Below are positions 1 to 7,425 of a DNA stretch of 12,343 nucleotides, piece by piece. The translations under genes were made by a program, and so were the position numbers. Every line of letters begins with the position of its first letter. Within the stretch, counting starts at the first letter, position 1. The DNA is from Clostridiaceae bacterium. GTDB lineage: Bacteria; Bacillota; Clostridia; Saccharofermentanales; DTU023. The stretch lies in contig JAAZGN010000135.1 in the NCBI GenBank assembly GCA_012511185.1, positions 1-12,343 of the forward strand, in the 5' to 3' direction. The notes beneath the pieces were generated by a model, which made no database searches, was not told where the DNA came from, and was given only the letters and a program-made list of their open reading frames with translations.

Positions 1-1142
1 CCTGCACCCACGCGGCGGGGCCCTACAATTTCCAGAATATTGATATTTCAGGCAAGGCCGTTTACACCAACAATGTCGTCTCGGGCGCCTTCCGGGGGTT
101 CGGTGTCACCCAAAGCTGCTACGCCATGGAATGCAACCTGAATCTCCTGGCGCAAAAGTGCGGCATGGACCCCTGGGAATTCCGCTACCTCAATGTGGTC
201 AGACCGGGCGATGTGTTGCCCAACGGTCAGGTTGTCGATCCAAGCTGCGGCCTTGCCGAGTGCCTTGAAGCGGTCAAGGAAGCCTATCAATCCAGCCCTT
301 ATGCGGGAATCGCCTGCAGTTTCAAGAACAGCGGACTGGGCGTGGGTGTCCCGGATTTCGGGCGCTGCACCCTGTCGGTTGAGAAAGGGAAAATCCACAT
401 CCGTACATCCGCTGCCTGCTCAGGACAGGGAGTCGCTCAAGTGGTGACTTCGATTGTTTGTCAAACGCTGGATTGCGAAGTAACCGAAACGGTCTTTGAA
501 ATGCCCAATACGGACCGCACACCGGATGCTGGTACCAGCACGGCGTCGCGCCAGACTCTCTTTACGGGGGAGGCCGCGCGACAAGCTGCACAGGACTTGA
601 AAACAGCTCTCGACGCCGTCGGAAGAGACCTTTCGAAGATGGAGGGGATGGAGTTCTTTGGCGAGTTCGGTCCTCCCACGGATCCGCTCGGATCGTCCAA
701 GGAGCATCCGGTAAGCCACATCGGCTATAGCTACGGCTGGGAGGTGGCCATCCCTGACGAAAAAGGAGAGATTCAAAAGATGGTGGGCGCCTACGATGTC
801 GGGACGCCTGTCAACGTCACCGCAGTGGAAGGACAGATTGAAGGCGGCTGTGTCATGGGCCTGGGCTATGCTTTGACGGAAGAGTTTGTCAATCCGGACG
901 GCATCCCTAAGTTTAAGCTGGGTACTTACGGTCTTTTCCGGGCCAATCGTATTCCCGAAATAGAAACCCACATTGTCAAGGGACCAGGCTACGTTGATGT
1001 CGCCTACGGCGCCCGCGGAATCGGTGAGCTGGCCTGTATCCCCATCGCGCCCTCTGTCGCCCACGCCTACTTTCGGCTGGATGGCAGGATGCGGACCAGT
1101 CTTCCCATGGAGGATACCTTCTACCGGAAGAAGAAGGTATGA
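1..1142 (+). CDS. Molybdenum hydroxylase (xanthine dehydrogenase family) molybdopterin-binding subunit, C-terminal part
   Basis: The reading frame is open from the left edge (first full codon at base 3), so the N-terminus lies outside the window; about 379 residues are visible. The visible part is the C-terminal molybdopterin domain of the xanthine dehydrogenase/aldehyde oxidase family, which hydroxylates N-heterocycles or aldehydes using water. Near the start is the family motif GAFRGFG followed by VTQSCYAMECN, and near the end ARGIGELACIP, whose Glu (codon 1026-1028) matches the catalytic GxGE base. An internal GQG (CSGQGVAQV) fits a cofactor-binding loop. The FGVTQSCYAMECNLN stretch resembles the selenium-dependent xanthine dehydrogenase group of clostridia and enterococci as I remember it; the substrate is inferred only. 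The stop overlaps the next start (ATGA), which suggests translational coupling to the cofactor/regulator fusion gene. Confidence 0.93.
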   Translation, partial: CTHAAGPYNFQNIDISGKAVYTNNVVSGAFRGFGVTQSCYAMECNLNLLAQKCGMDPWEFRYLNVVRPGDVLPNGQVVDPSCGLAECLEAVKEAYQSSPYAGIACSFKNSGLGVGVPDFGRCTLSVEKGKIHIRTSAACSGQGVAQVVTSIVCQTLDCEVTETVFEMPNTDRTPDAGTSTASRQTLFTGEAARQAAQDLKTALDAVGRDLSKMEGMEFFGEFGPPTDPLGSSKEHPVSHIGYSYGWEVAIPDEKGEIQKMVGAYDVGTPVNVTAVEGQIEGGCVMGLGYALTEEFVNPDGIPKFKLGTYGLFRANRIPEIETHIVKGPGYVDVAYGARGIGELACIPIAPSVAHAYFRLDGRMRTSLPMEDTFYRKKKV

Positions 1143-2143
1143 GCCCGAATCAGGATGCGCGCGGGGCGGCAGTCATCGTCGCCTCCAGGCCGCTTGACCC
1201 AGCCTTTGCCGCAACGGGTTTCGGCGGGGGTAAACTTGATCTGCCCCCCGCCTTGATCCGCCTGGGCCGGGTGACCTTAATTGAGTGGGTAATTATCCGC
1301 TTCCAGCTTGTCGGAATAGCCCCGATTATCGTAATTACAGGATTTGAGAATGAACGGCTGGAGCGCCATCTGGCCAGGATGGGCGTCGTCTGTCTCAACA
1401 ATCCGGACTGGAAGAAATCCACCCTTTTTGACGACGCTATGATGGGTCTGGACTACGCGGAAAGGACCTGTCCTGCCTGCGAAAAAGTACTGCTGGCTAC
1501 ACCCCTGATTCCTTCGGTCGGCAAGGAAACGCTGATAACCTTGCTGGCATCGACGGCGCCGGTCGCTGTTCCCGTTTTTGAAGGAAAAGAGGGGCTGCCC
1601 CTGGCCTTTCACCGGGAACTAATCGCAAAAATTCCCCGGCACGCAAGGGGCAAGACCCTGACTGATCTGGTCTCCTTGTCACAGGGCCCGGTTGCAAAGA
1701 TCACGGTCAGCGATCCGGGTATTCTCACCGGTATGGACAGGCCGGACGATTTTCCGGACCAGGAGCTTGCACAGGGAGAAGAAGACCATTTACCAATGCG
1801 TGCCCGGTTGAAGCTGAGTCTTGTCCGGGAGTCGGTATTCTTTGGCCCCGGCCCCGCGACCCTGCTGCGCTTGATCGATGAAACGGGCTCCGTCCGGACC
1901 GCCTGTATCCGTATGAAACTTTCCTATAGCAAAGGTTGGCAGATACTCAACCTCCTGGAAGAAGAACTTGGCGTATTGGTGATTGACCGCAAAACCGGCG
2001 GCCAGGAAGGAGGAAGCAGCAAGCTGACCGCAACGGGCCGTGAACTGCCCAATCGTTTTGAACAGCTGAGCTTCGAGACACAGAAAAGCGTCAATCTGCT
2101 TTTCGATCAGATTTTCCGGGATTTCCCTCCAAAAGAGAAATAG
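1139..2143 (+). CDS. MocA/MobA-like nucleotidyltransferase domain fused to ModE-type winged-helix regulator
   Basis: This 334-residue protein has two parts. Residues about 10-205 align by eye with molybdenum cofactor cytidylyltransferases (MocA/YgfJ): an initial beta-strand AAVIVAS, a later IIVITGFENE, and a closing GMDRPDD that matches the usual xDxPeD end motif. Residues about 220-320 are a ModE N-terminal DNA-binding domain: LLRLIDETGSVRTA, LSYSKGWQILNLLEEELG, then the wing KTGGQEGGSSKLTATGREL. No molybdate-binding TOBE/Mop domain follows. The nucleotidyltransferase part looks degenerate: the LAAGxSxRMG loop is replaced by a longer sequence with GFGGGK at 27-32, and the metal-binding Asp of the xDxP motif appears as Thr121 (LLATPLIP). 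It overlaps the hydroxylase gene by 4 bp, so it probably serves that enzyme, either as a CTP:molybdopterin transferase or as a cofactor-responsive regulator. Family assignment is strong; the activity is uncertain. Confidence 0.88.
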   Translation: MSPNQDARGAAVIVASRPLDPAFAATGFGGGKLDLPPALIRLGRVTLIEWVIIRFQLVGIAPIIVITGFENERLERHLARMGVVCLNNPDWKKSTLFDDAMMGLDYAERTCPACEKVLLATPLIPSVGKETLITLLASTAPVAVPVFEGKEGLPLAFHRELIAKIPRHARGKTLTDLVSLSQGPVAKITVSDPGILTGMDRPDDFPDQELAQGEEDHLPMRARLKLSLVRESVFFGPGPATLLRLIDETGSVRTACIRMKLSYSKGWQILNLLEEELGVLVIDRKTGGQEGGSSKLTATGRELPNRFEQLSFETQKSVNLLFDQIFRDFPPKEK

Positions 2144-2221
2144 CTTTGTCCTTGGTGTCAATCGACGGATACGGCAATTTTGAGACTGCCGTCACAAATT
2201 CAAGCCTGCGCCATATTTTTG

Positions 2222-2230
2222 TGAGATAAT
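2222..2230 (+). promoter_or_regulatory. Putative extended -10 promoter of the membrane protein/acyl-CoA ligase operon
   Basis: TGAGATAAT fits TGn plus a -10 hexamer GATAAT (2225-2230), 46 bases ahead of the next start codon. No good -35 lies 16-18 bp upstream (AAGCCT at 2202-2207). The upstream operon ends at 2143, so a new promoter is expected here. Seen as sequence only. Confidence 0.4.
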
Positions 2231-2276
2231 GCCCGCGTGTATAAGCCAGCATCAAGCCTTTTGAAAGGAATGTGCC

Positions 2277-2789
2277 ATGACTGAACAGACCTATACCCCT
2301 GACCCGGGCGATCTGCCGGGTCCGCCCGTAACCCCCGCCCCTCTGCCGGTCCGGCCAGCCGAACAGCCGCCTGTTCAGTTTGCTCCGCCAGTTCCGGCCC
2401 AGGCGCCGGCCATCCAGACCAAACAAAAAAAAGTCCGCATCGGGGTGCCGGGCATTACCGGCGTCGGATTCACATTGAGTATGCTCAGTTTGTTCCTGCT
2501 TCCTTTTTATAAGGAGGCTTTCACCAACTACCTGACCTACGATGGTGGCAAAGAGTTTTTCCTTCACTATTATTACTACGCTACCATGGCCCTGGGGGGC
2601 AGCAGTGCTCTCTTTGCCCTTTTGGGTCTGGTTCTGACCCCGGTAGGCATCCACATTTCAAGGCGGCACCAAAGGGACGGGGCGTCGCTTGGCGTGTCGG
2701 GGGTTCTGATCGCCCTTGTTGCCATCATCCTGATTGCCGCTGTGACAGCATCACATGTTATGCTGTACGGCATGATCTATCCCCATTAA
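2277..2789 (+). CDS. Small proline-rich membrane protein (DUF4190-like architecture)
   Basis: This 170-residue protein has no recognised enzymatic motif. Residues 1-50 are cytosolic-looking and very rich in Pro and Gln/Ala (several PxPP runs), followed by the basic stretch TKQKKVR. Three hydrophobic segments follow at about 57-77, 95-121 and 136-160; SRRHQRDG between the last two would be a positive cytoplasmic loop. The Pro-rich tail plus GxxLGVSGVLIAL near the last helix recalls DUF4190 and similar small Bacillota membrane proteins, but that is an architectural likeness only. The start ATG follows AAAGGAA at a suitable distance. It is first in a probable operon, 18 bp ahead of the acyl-CoA synthetase gene. 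It could be a membrane partner of that enzyme, but nothing in the sequence shows it. Confidence 0.8.
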   Translation: MTEQTYTPDPGDLPGPPVTPAPLPVRPAEQPPVQFAPPVPAQAPAIQTKQKKVRIGVPGITGVGFTLSMLSLFLLPFYKEAFTNYLTYDGGKEFFLHYYYYATMALGGSSALFALLGLVLTPVGIHISRRHQRDGASLGVSGVLIALVAIILIAAVTASHVMLYGMIYPH

Positions 2790-2807
2790 TCACAGGAGTG
2801 ACAAGGT

Positions 2808-4724
2808 ATGAAAAAAACTGAAAAATCCATTAAGACCCGCACAAGCCAAAGTGATCCGGATCGGGGATTTCAGATTGTAAGGGGTAAGACCTGGTACGAT
2901 GTGCCGCCCATCCATTTGCTGCGGGATGTCGTATTACGGGGCTACAATCTCTACCAGGACCGTGAGGCTGTGCGCTGGCGCGTCAGGCCGCGCGACACGG
3001 AGATTGTCTCCAGAACCTATGGCGACCTGGCGCGGGATGTGTCAAAAATGCAAAAGTGGCTTGAGACACAGCTGCCGCGCGGGAGCAGGATCGCCCTGAT
3101 CGGTGAAAACAGCTACCTGTGGATGGTGACCTGGCTGGCCGTGGCATCGGGTTTCGGTGTCATTGTCCCAATCGACCGGCTGCTGAAGCCGGATGAGATT
3201 GAACCAATTCTCAAGCGCAGTGAATCGGTGATGTTTGTTTATGACGCCTCCTGGCACGAATACGTCAGCGCGGTCTGTGACAACCTCCCTTATCTGACCC
3301 ATCGCGTCATTATGGATCGCAGGGTCGTGCCCGAAGCAGCCCGGGATGCCATCGAGATGGGTCAGTCCGCGGATTCCAAGCTTTTTGTCCTCGATGATCT
3401 GCTCAGCCAAATGCCGGATTTCGCAGGGGAACCGGATCTCATGGTTCCTGCTGACGCTGCCGATGACGCGGCCATCCTCTTTACATCGGGGACCAGCGCG
3501 ACTTCGAAAGCGGCCATTCTGACCGACAAGTCGATCGTGGCCGATTTGCGCGCCCTGCTGGGCTCAGTATCTTTCCCGGATCCGCTCTATACTCTGTCCA
3601 TCCTTCCGCTGCATCACGCCTTTGAGAACACCTGTGGTTTTCTGACCGTCTTGTCTTTTGGCGGAACCATCCACGTCTTTGACGGCTTGCGTTACATTGG
3701 CAAGAACCTGGAGGAATTCAAGGTACACCTGATTGTTGCTGTTCCCGCCATCCTCGATGCGATCTACCGCCGCGTAATTAACGAGGCGGCAAAAACGGGG
3801 CAGGACAGGAAACTCAAACTGGGAATGAAAATCGCCACGGTGCTCTACAAACAGGGGATCGATATCCGGCGCAAACTGATGAAAGAGGTCCTGGACAAAC
3901 TGGGTAGCCGTTTGCAGTACATTATCTGCGGCGCAGCACCGGTCGAGCTTGAGACCCTGGAGTTCTTCAGGGCCATCGGTATCGAGGTACTGGCCGGCTA
4001 TGGGCTGACCGAGGCTTCGCCCGTCGTAAGCGGCGGCAATACACGCGTCAACGAATTCGGGACAGTCGGACAACCGCTTTCCGGTGTGGAAGTGGCCATC
4101 GCCAACGGCGGCGAAGGCGAGGGGGAGATCCTGGTCCGGTCCGATATCGTCATGAAAGGTTACCTGGACGATCCCGAGGCAACAGCCGAGGCCATCGACC
4201 AGGATGGATGGCTGCATACCGCCGATATCGGCCGCTTCACGAAAAAGAAGAGTATTGTCATCACGGGCCGGTCCAAGTCCATGATCGTACTCTCCTCCGG
4301 CAAGAAGGTATTCCCCGAGGAAATCGAGGCACTCCTTTATCGTCACGGCATGGTCCGGGACGCCCTGGTCTTCGGCCATCAGGGGGCGGGCGGCGATATT
4401 GTCATTACGGCCAAGGTCGTCGTCAACCAGGATAAGATGCGCGAGGAACTCCGGCGCGATCCGACCGAGGACGAGATGTCCCGGGCACTGGCAAACATCA
4501 TCGAGGAGATCAACCGCGGCCTGCCATCCTTCAAGGAGATCCGCTCCTATTTTTACAGCTTGCATGACATGGTCAAGACGACGACCCTCAAGATCCGCCG
4601 CGGTGTCGAGCTGGCAGCCATTAACGACTACTTCGCCTGCACCAAGGCAACATGGCAGTCATTGAGAGGTAAGAATATCGACTCAATCATCGTCCCGGGC
4701 CAGCAGGAAAACCTTTCCTGTTAA
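2808..4724 (+). CDS. AMP-forming long-chain acyl-CoA synthetase-like protein
   Basis: This 638-residue protein belongs to the adenylate-forming superfamily, which activates a carboxylate with ATP to an acyl-AMP and usually passes it to CoA. Motifs in order: the phosphate-binding loop TSGTSATSK (226-234), LPLHHAFE (substrate region), CGAAPVE, YGLTEASP (398-405, Glu402), HTADIGRF with ribose-binding Asp473, hinge region ITGRSK with Arg488, and the C-terminal catalytic Lys595 in TTTLKIRR. Length and the HHAFENT/YGLTEASP pattern fit the FadD15/long-chain fatty acid ligase group rather than acetyl-CoA synthetase. The loop departs from the usual TSGTTGxPKG: Ala/Thr/Ser replace Gly-x-Pro, while the Lys is kept. 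CAGGAG lies before the ATG. It sits between a membrane protein (18-bp gap) and a sugar isomerase-like gene (28-bp gap). The acyl substrate cannot be read from the sequence. Confidence 0.92.
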   Translation: MKKTEKSIKTRTSQSDPDRGFQIVRGKTWYDVPPIHLLRDVVLRGYNLYQDREAVRWRVRPRDTEIVSRTYGDLARDVSKMQKWLETQLPRGSRIALIGENSYLWMVTWLAVASGFGVIVPIDRLLKPDEIEPILKRSESVMFVYDASWHEYVSAVCDNLPYLTHRVIMDRRVVPEAARDAIEMGQSADSKLFVLDDLLSQMPDFAGEPDLMVPADAADDAAILFTSGTSATSKAAILTDKSIVADLRALLGSVSFPDPLYTLSILPLHHAFENTCGFLTVLSFGGTIHVFDGLRYIGKNLEEFKVHLIVAVPAILDAIYRRVINEAAKTGQDRKLKLGMKIATVLYKQGIDIRRKLMKEVLDKLGSRLQYIICGAAPVELETLEFFRAIGIEVLAGYGLTEASPVVSGGNTRVNEFGTVGQPLSGVEVAIANGGEGEGEILVRSDIVMKGYLDDPEATAEAIDQDGWLHTADIGRFTKKKSIVITGRSKSMIVLSSGKKVFPEEIEALLYRHGMVRDALVFGHQGAGGDIVITAKVVVNQDKMREELRRDPTEDEMSRALANIIEEINRGLPSFKEIRSYFYSLHDMVKTTTLKIRRGVELAAINDYFACTKATWQSLRGKNIDSIIVPGQQENLSC

Positions 4725-4752
4725 TAGATAAAAATGAGAAGGAGCTAGTCGG

Positions 4753-5952
4753 ATGACAAAAGCAGTTTGGCTGGTGAAAGCCCCTGACGACAACCGCGAT
4801 CCAAACCTGGCGGCTTCCTGTGCCGCCTTTCTGGATGAGATTGCCGCGGCGCTCGGTGAGCCGCTGGCCTTTACTGAAGATCAGGAACTGTTTTCACGCC
4901 AGCCTGTCAATCTCTTCTTCATCGGTTCGGGCGGATCGGAACAGGTATTTAAATTGATCTATGAAAGGGTCCAAGGCCCCTATATCCTCTTGACGACGCG
5001 CTCGCACAATTCGCTGGCGGCCGCAATGGAGATCCTCTCTTACCTGAACGAGCAGGGCAAGAGAGGGGAGATCCTTCACGGAAACCCTGTTGAAATTGCC
5101 AGCCGGCTGCGTATATTAATTCGCGTCGCGGAAACGCGCGGCAAGCTTCAAGGAATGCGGCTGGGCGTGACGGGTGAATCCGACTGGCTGATCAGCCGGC
5201 CCGTCGACGCGGAGCTTCTGCGTCAACGTACGGGGATGGAGCTCATCCATGTACCCATGGCAGAGATCATGGAGGAGATTGAGCGACAAATTTATGAAGA
5301 TAATGCATGGACACGCCAGCTGAAAGCCAAAGGCTACGACAGCGGGGAGATGGAGCGTGCGCTTCAAGTCTATGGCGCCTGCAGACGCTTGGTCGACAAA
5401 TACATGCTGGACGGCTTCACCCTGCGCTGTTTCGATCTGCTGGAACCCTTCTGCATCACCGGCTGTCTGGCGCTCGGCATCCTGAACGCCCAGGGGATCT
5501 GGGCGGCCTGTGAAGGGGACAGCCGTTCGCTCGTCTCTATGGCGGTCATTGGTGAACTGACGGGACAGCCGGTCTTTATGGCCAACCCGTCCCGCCTTGA
5601 TCCGGCTGATAACACAATCGTCTTTGCCCACTGCATTTTACCGCTCAACATGCCGCAGGAATACGGCTTGACCACACACTTTGAAAGCGGTCTCGGGATT
5701 TCCGTTGCAGCTGATTTTGGTTCCGGTGCCTGTACGGTTTTCAAATGTGAGGAAGATTTTAAAAACTACTACGCGGCGGATGCCCGCCTCGTAAAAAGCA
5801 TGCATGAAGGCAATCTGTGCCGCACCCAGATGGAGCTTGAGATTCCCTCGGGACTCGATTACTTTACCAGGCGCCCGATCGCCAACCACCACATGATTGT
5901 TCTCGGCCATCACCAGGAGCTGGTCGATGAATTCTTTCACTCCTGTCAATAA
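4753..5952 (+). CDS. L-fucose/L-arabinose isomerase-fold protein
   Basis: This 399-residue protein resembles the uncharacterised branch of the L-fucose isomerase-like family, which includes ketol isomerases using Mn2+ to convert aldoses to ketoses. The C-terminal half carries the signature block: CEGD at about 253-256 (Glu254 and Asp256 are candidate metal ligands), SLVSMAVIGELTGQPVFMAN, then IVFAHC with His293. The N-terminal half (SGGSEQVFKL, LLTTRSHNSLAAAMEIL) has the alternating Rossmann-like pattern of the first two domains of FucI, but is much shorter than the roughly 590 residues of E. coli FucI. AAGGAG lies 8 bases before the ATG. The gene follows the acyl-CoA synthetase by 28 bp and is probably cotranscribed. 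No transporter or kinase for a sugar pathway is nearby, so its substrate is unknown. Confidence 0.82.
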   Translation: MTKAVWLVKAPDDNRDPNLAASCAAFLDEIAAALGEPLAFTEDQELFSRQPVNLFFIGSGGSEQVFKLIYERVQGPYILLTTRSHNSLAAAMEILSYLNEQGKRGEILHGNPVEIASRLRILIRVAETRGKLQGMRLGVTGESDWLISRPVDAELLRQRTGMELIHVPMAEIMEEIERQIYEDNAWTRQLKAKGYDSGEMERALQVYGACRRLVDKYMLDGFTLRCFDLLEPFCITGCLALGILNAQGIWAACEGDSRSLVSMAVIGELTGQPVFMANPSRLDPADNTIVFAHCILPLNMPQEYGLTTHFESGLGISVAADFGSGACTVFKCEEDFKNYYAADARLVKSMHEGNLCRTQMELEIPSGLDYFTRRPIANHHMIVLGHHQELVDEFFHSCQ

Positions 5953-5980
5953 GGGCCGGAATCCACACCTGTTACAGGCG

Positions 5981-6007
5981 GAAACGGCGTCTCTCAGACG
6001 CCGTTTC
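5981..6007 (+). terminator. 11-bp perfect hairpin after the isomerase-like gene
   Basis: GAAACGGCGTC (5981-5991) pairs perfectly with GACGCCGTTTC (5997-6007) around a 5-base loop, 28 bases after the stop codon. It is placed like a terminator, but the following bases TGTGATGG are not a T-run, so it may be a weak or factor-assisted terminator, or an mRNA 3'-end stabiliser. Confidence 0.6.
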
Positions 6008-6021
6008 TGTGATGGCGGATA

Positions 6022-6030
6022 TGTTATGAT
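6022..6030 (+). promoter_or_regulatory. Putative extended -10 promoter of the aminotransferase gene
   Basis: TGTTATGAT reads as TGn plus the -10 hexamer TATGAT (6025-6030). No strong -35 is visible 17 bp upstream, where the 3' arm of the preceding hairpin lies. The position, between a terminator-like hairpin and the aminotransferase start at 6105, supports a promoter. Confidence 0.42.
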
Positions 6031-6104
6031 GGGCATGCAAAACGCCCGGCCGGTAGCGTGTCGGAGAGAAGAGAATTGTTATGTCAACTCAAGGGGGTAT
6101 CACG

Positions 6105-7301
6105 ATGATAATATCAAGCCGCAGTGCTGCCATGCAGGCATCACCAATCCGCAAACTCGTTCCCTATGCGAACGAGGCAAAAAAACGCGGGACGAAAGTC
6201 TACCATTTAAACATTGGGCAACCGGATATTGAAACACCAAAAGTTTTCTTGGAAGCTGTCAAGCAGACGGATGTCAAGGTTCTCGCCTATGCGGATTCCA
6301 ACGGCTGGGAGCCGCTTCGTGAAAGTATTTCAAACTACTACAAGCGAATCGGGCTGCCCTATGAAACGGAAGATATCATTATCACAAACGGGGGCAGCGA
6401 AGCACTCCAATGGGCCATGCTGATTGCCTGTGACCCGGGGGAGGAGATCCTGGTCCCTGAGCCTTTTTACACGAATTACCGTGGATTCGCCGCGCCTTAT
6501 CTTGTTGAGCTGAAACCCATTACGACCTATCCCCAGGACGGCTTCGCCCTGCCGGACCGTCCGACGATCGAGGGGCTCATTACGGAAAAAACACGGGGCT
6601 TCGTCCTGTCGAATCCCGGCAACCCGGCAGGTGCCGTATACAGTCGGGAAGAGGTCCGGCGTATCGCGGACATCGCGCGCGACCGCAATCTTTTCATCAT
6701 TGCTGATGAAGTATACCGGGAGTTTTGCTACGACGGGAAAACGGCGACAAGCTTCGGGTCGATGACGGATGTGCTCGACCGTGTCATCCTGATTGATAGT
6801 GTTTCCAAGCGCTTTTCGGCCTGCGGTGCGCGAATCGGCTCTTTGACCAGCAAGAACAAAAAGGTCATGGCGGCAGCGCTTAAGCTTGGCCAGGCACGCT
6901 TATGTGTGCCGACACTGGAAATGATCGGTTCCAAGGCCCTCTTCGACCTTGACCCGGATTACTTCCTGCCCATTCGCCAGGAGTATGAGAAGAGAAGAAA
7001 TATTATGATCGACGCGCTCCAGAAGATGGAGGGTGTCCTTTGTGAGAAACCGGGTGGCGCATTCTACGCGACTGCCAAGCTGCCGATTGACAATGCGGAG
7101 GATTTTGCAATCTGGCTTTTGACAGACTTCGAGTACCAGGGCAAAACAGTCATGCTGGCGCCTGTTGAAAATTTCTATCAGACTCCCGGTATGGGCCGCG
7201 ATGAGGTTCGCGTCGCCTACGTGCTGAAGGCAGAAGATATCGAGGATGCCATGCGGATTTTGAAGGTTGCACTCGATCGCTACCCCGGCCGCAAGAGTTA
7301 G
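6105..7301 (+). CDS. Pyridoxal-phosphate-dependent class I/II aminotransferase
   Basis: This 398-residue fold type I aminotransferase moves an amino group between an amino acid and a 2-oxo acid in the cytosol. In order: ASPIRKL and HLNIGQPDIETP at the N-terminus, GGSEALQWAM (phosphate-binding region), NPGNPAG (Asn170, Asn173), ADEVY with Asp201 and Tyr204, the Schiff-base Lys235 in SVSKRFSACGARIG, and Arg369 in VRVAYVL, which would bind the substrate carboxylate. This resembles aspartate/aromatic aminotransferases of Bacillota, but specificity cannot be assigned. I chose the ATG at 6105 because AAGGGGGT lies 6 bases upstream and homologues begin close to MxISxRxxxMQASPIRKL; an in-frame ATG at 6081 would add 8 residues with a poorer ribosome site. 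The gene stands alone between two hairpins. Confidence 0.95.
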   Translation: MIISSRSAAMQASPIRKLVPYANEAKKRGTKVYHLNIGQPDIETPKVFLEAVKQTDVKVLAYADSNGWEPLRESISNYYKRIGLPYETEDIIITNGGSEALQWAMLIACDPGEEILVPEPFYTNYRGFAAPYLVELKPITTYPQDGFALPDRPTIEGLITEKTRGFVLSNPGNPAGAVYSREEVRRIADIARDRNLFIIADEVYREFCYDGKTATSFGSMTDVLDRVILIDSVSKRFSACGARIGSLTSKNKKVMAAALKLGQARLCVPTLEMIGSKALFDLDPDYFLPIRQEYEKRRNIMIDALQKMEGVLCEKPGGAFYATAKLPIDNAEDFAIWLLTDFEYQGKTVMLAPVENFYQTPGMGRDEVRVAYVLKAEDIEDAMRILKVALDRYPGRKS

Positions 7302-7333
7302 GGACTGCAAGATCAATCCAGTCACAGACTTTG

Positions 7334-7362
7334 CAACAAAGCGCCATTTTGGCGCTTTGTTG
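7334..7362 (+). terminator. 13-bp perfect hairpin terminator after the aminotransferase gene
   Basis: CAACAAAGCGCCA (7334-7346) pairs exactly with TGGCGCTTTGTTG (7350-7362) around a TTT loop. The tract after it, TTTGTG, is only partly T-rich. It lies 32 bases past the stop. Being near-symmetrical it could also act on - strand transcripts, but no gene there needs it. Confidence 0.72.
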
Positions 7363-7389
7363 TTTGTGCGAGTTACCTTATCATACAAT
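7360..7389 (+). promoter_or_regulatory. Putative promoter TTGTTT-18-TACAAT
   Basis: TTGTTT (7360-7365) and TACAAT (7384-7389) are separated by 18 bp, and transcription would begin about 30 bases before the next gene. The -35 overlaps the foot of the preceding hairpin, which lowers confidence. Confidence 0.4.
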
Positions 7390-7425
7390 TAATTCATCCA
7401 GGTAATTGTGAAGAATAGAGGCGGT

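Noticed and set aside
420..1064. 214-codon open frame on the - strand
   Set aside because: Antisense shadow of the molybdenum hydroxylase subunit with no recognisable domain.
2171..2192. ACGGCA/TGCCGT hairpin after the MocA-ModE gene as a terminator
   Set aside because: Only 6 bp with a 10-base loop and no T-run; too weak to call.
3564..4565. 333-codon open frame on the - strand
   Set aside because: It lies wholly antisense to the acyl-CoA synthetase, whose motifs are unmistakable. The - strand product shows no family motif and arises from codon bias.
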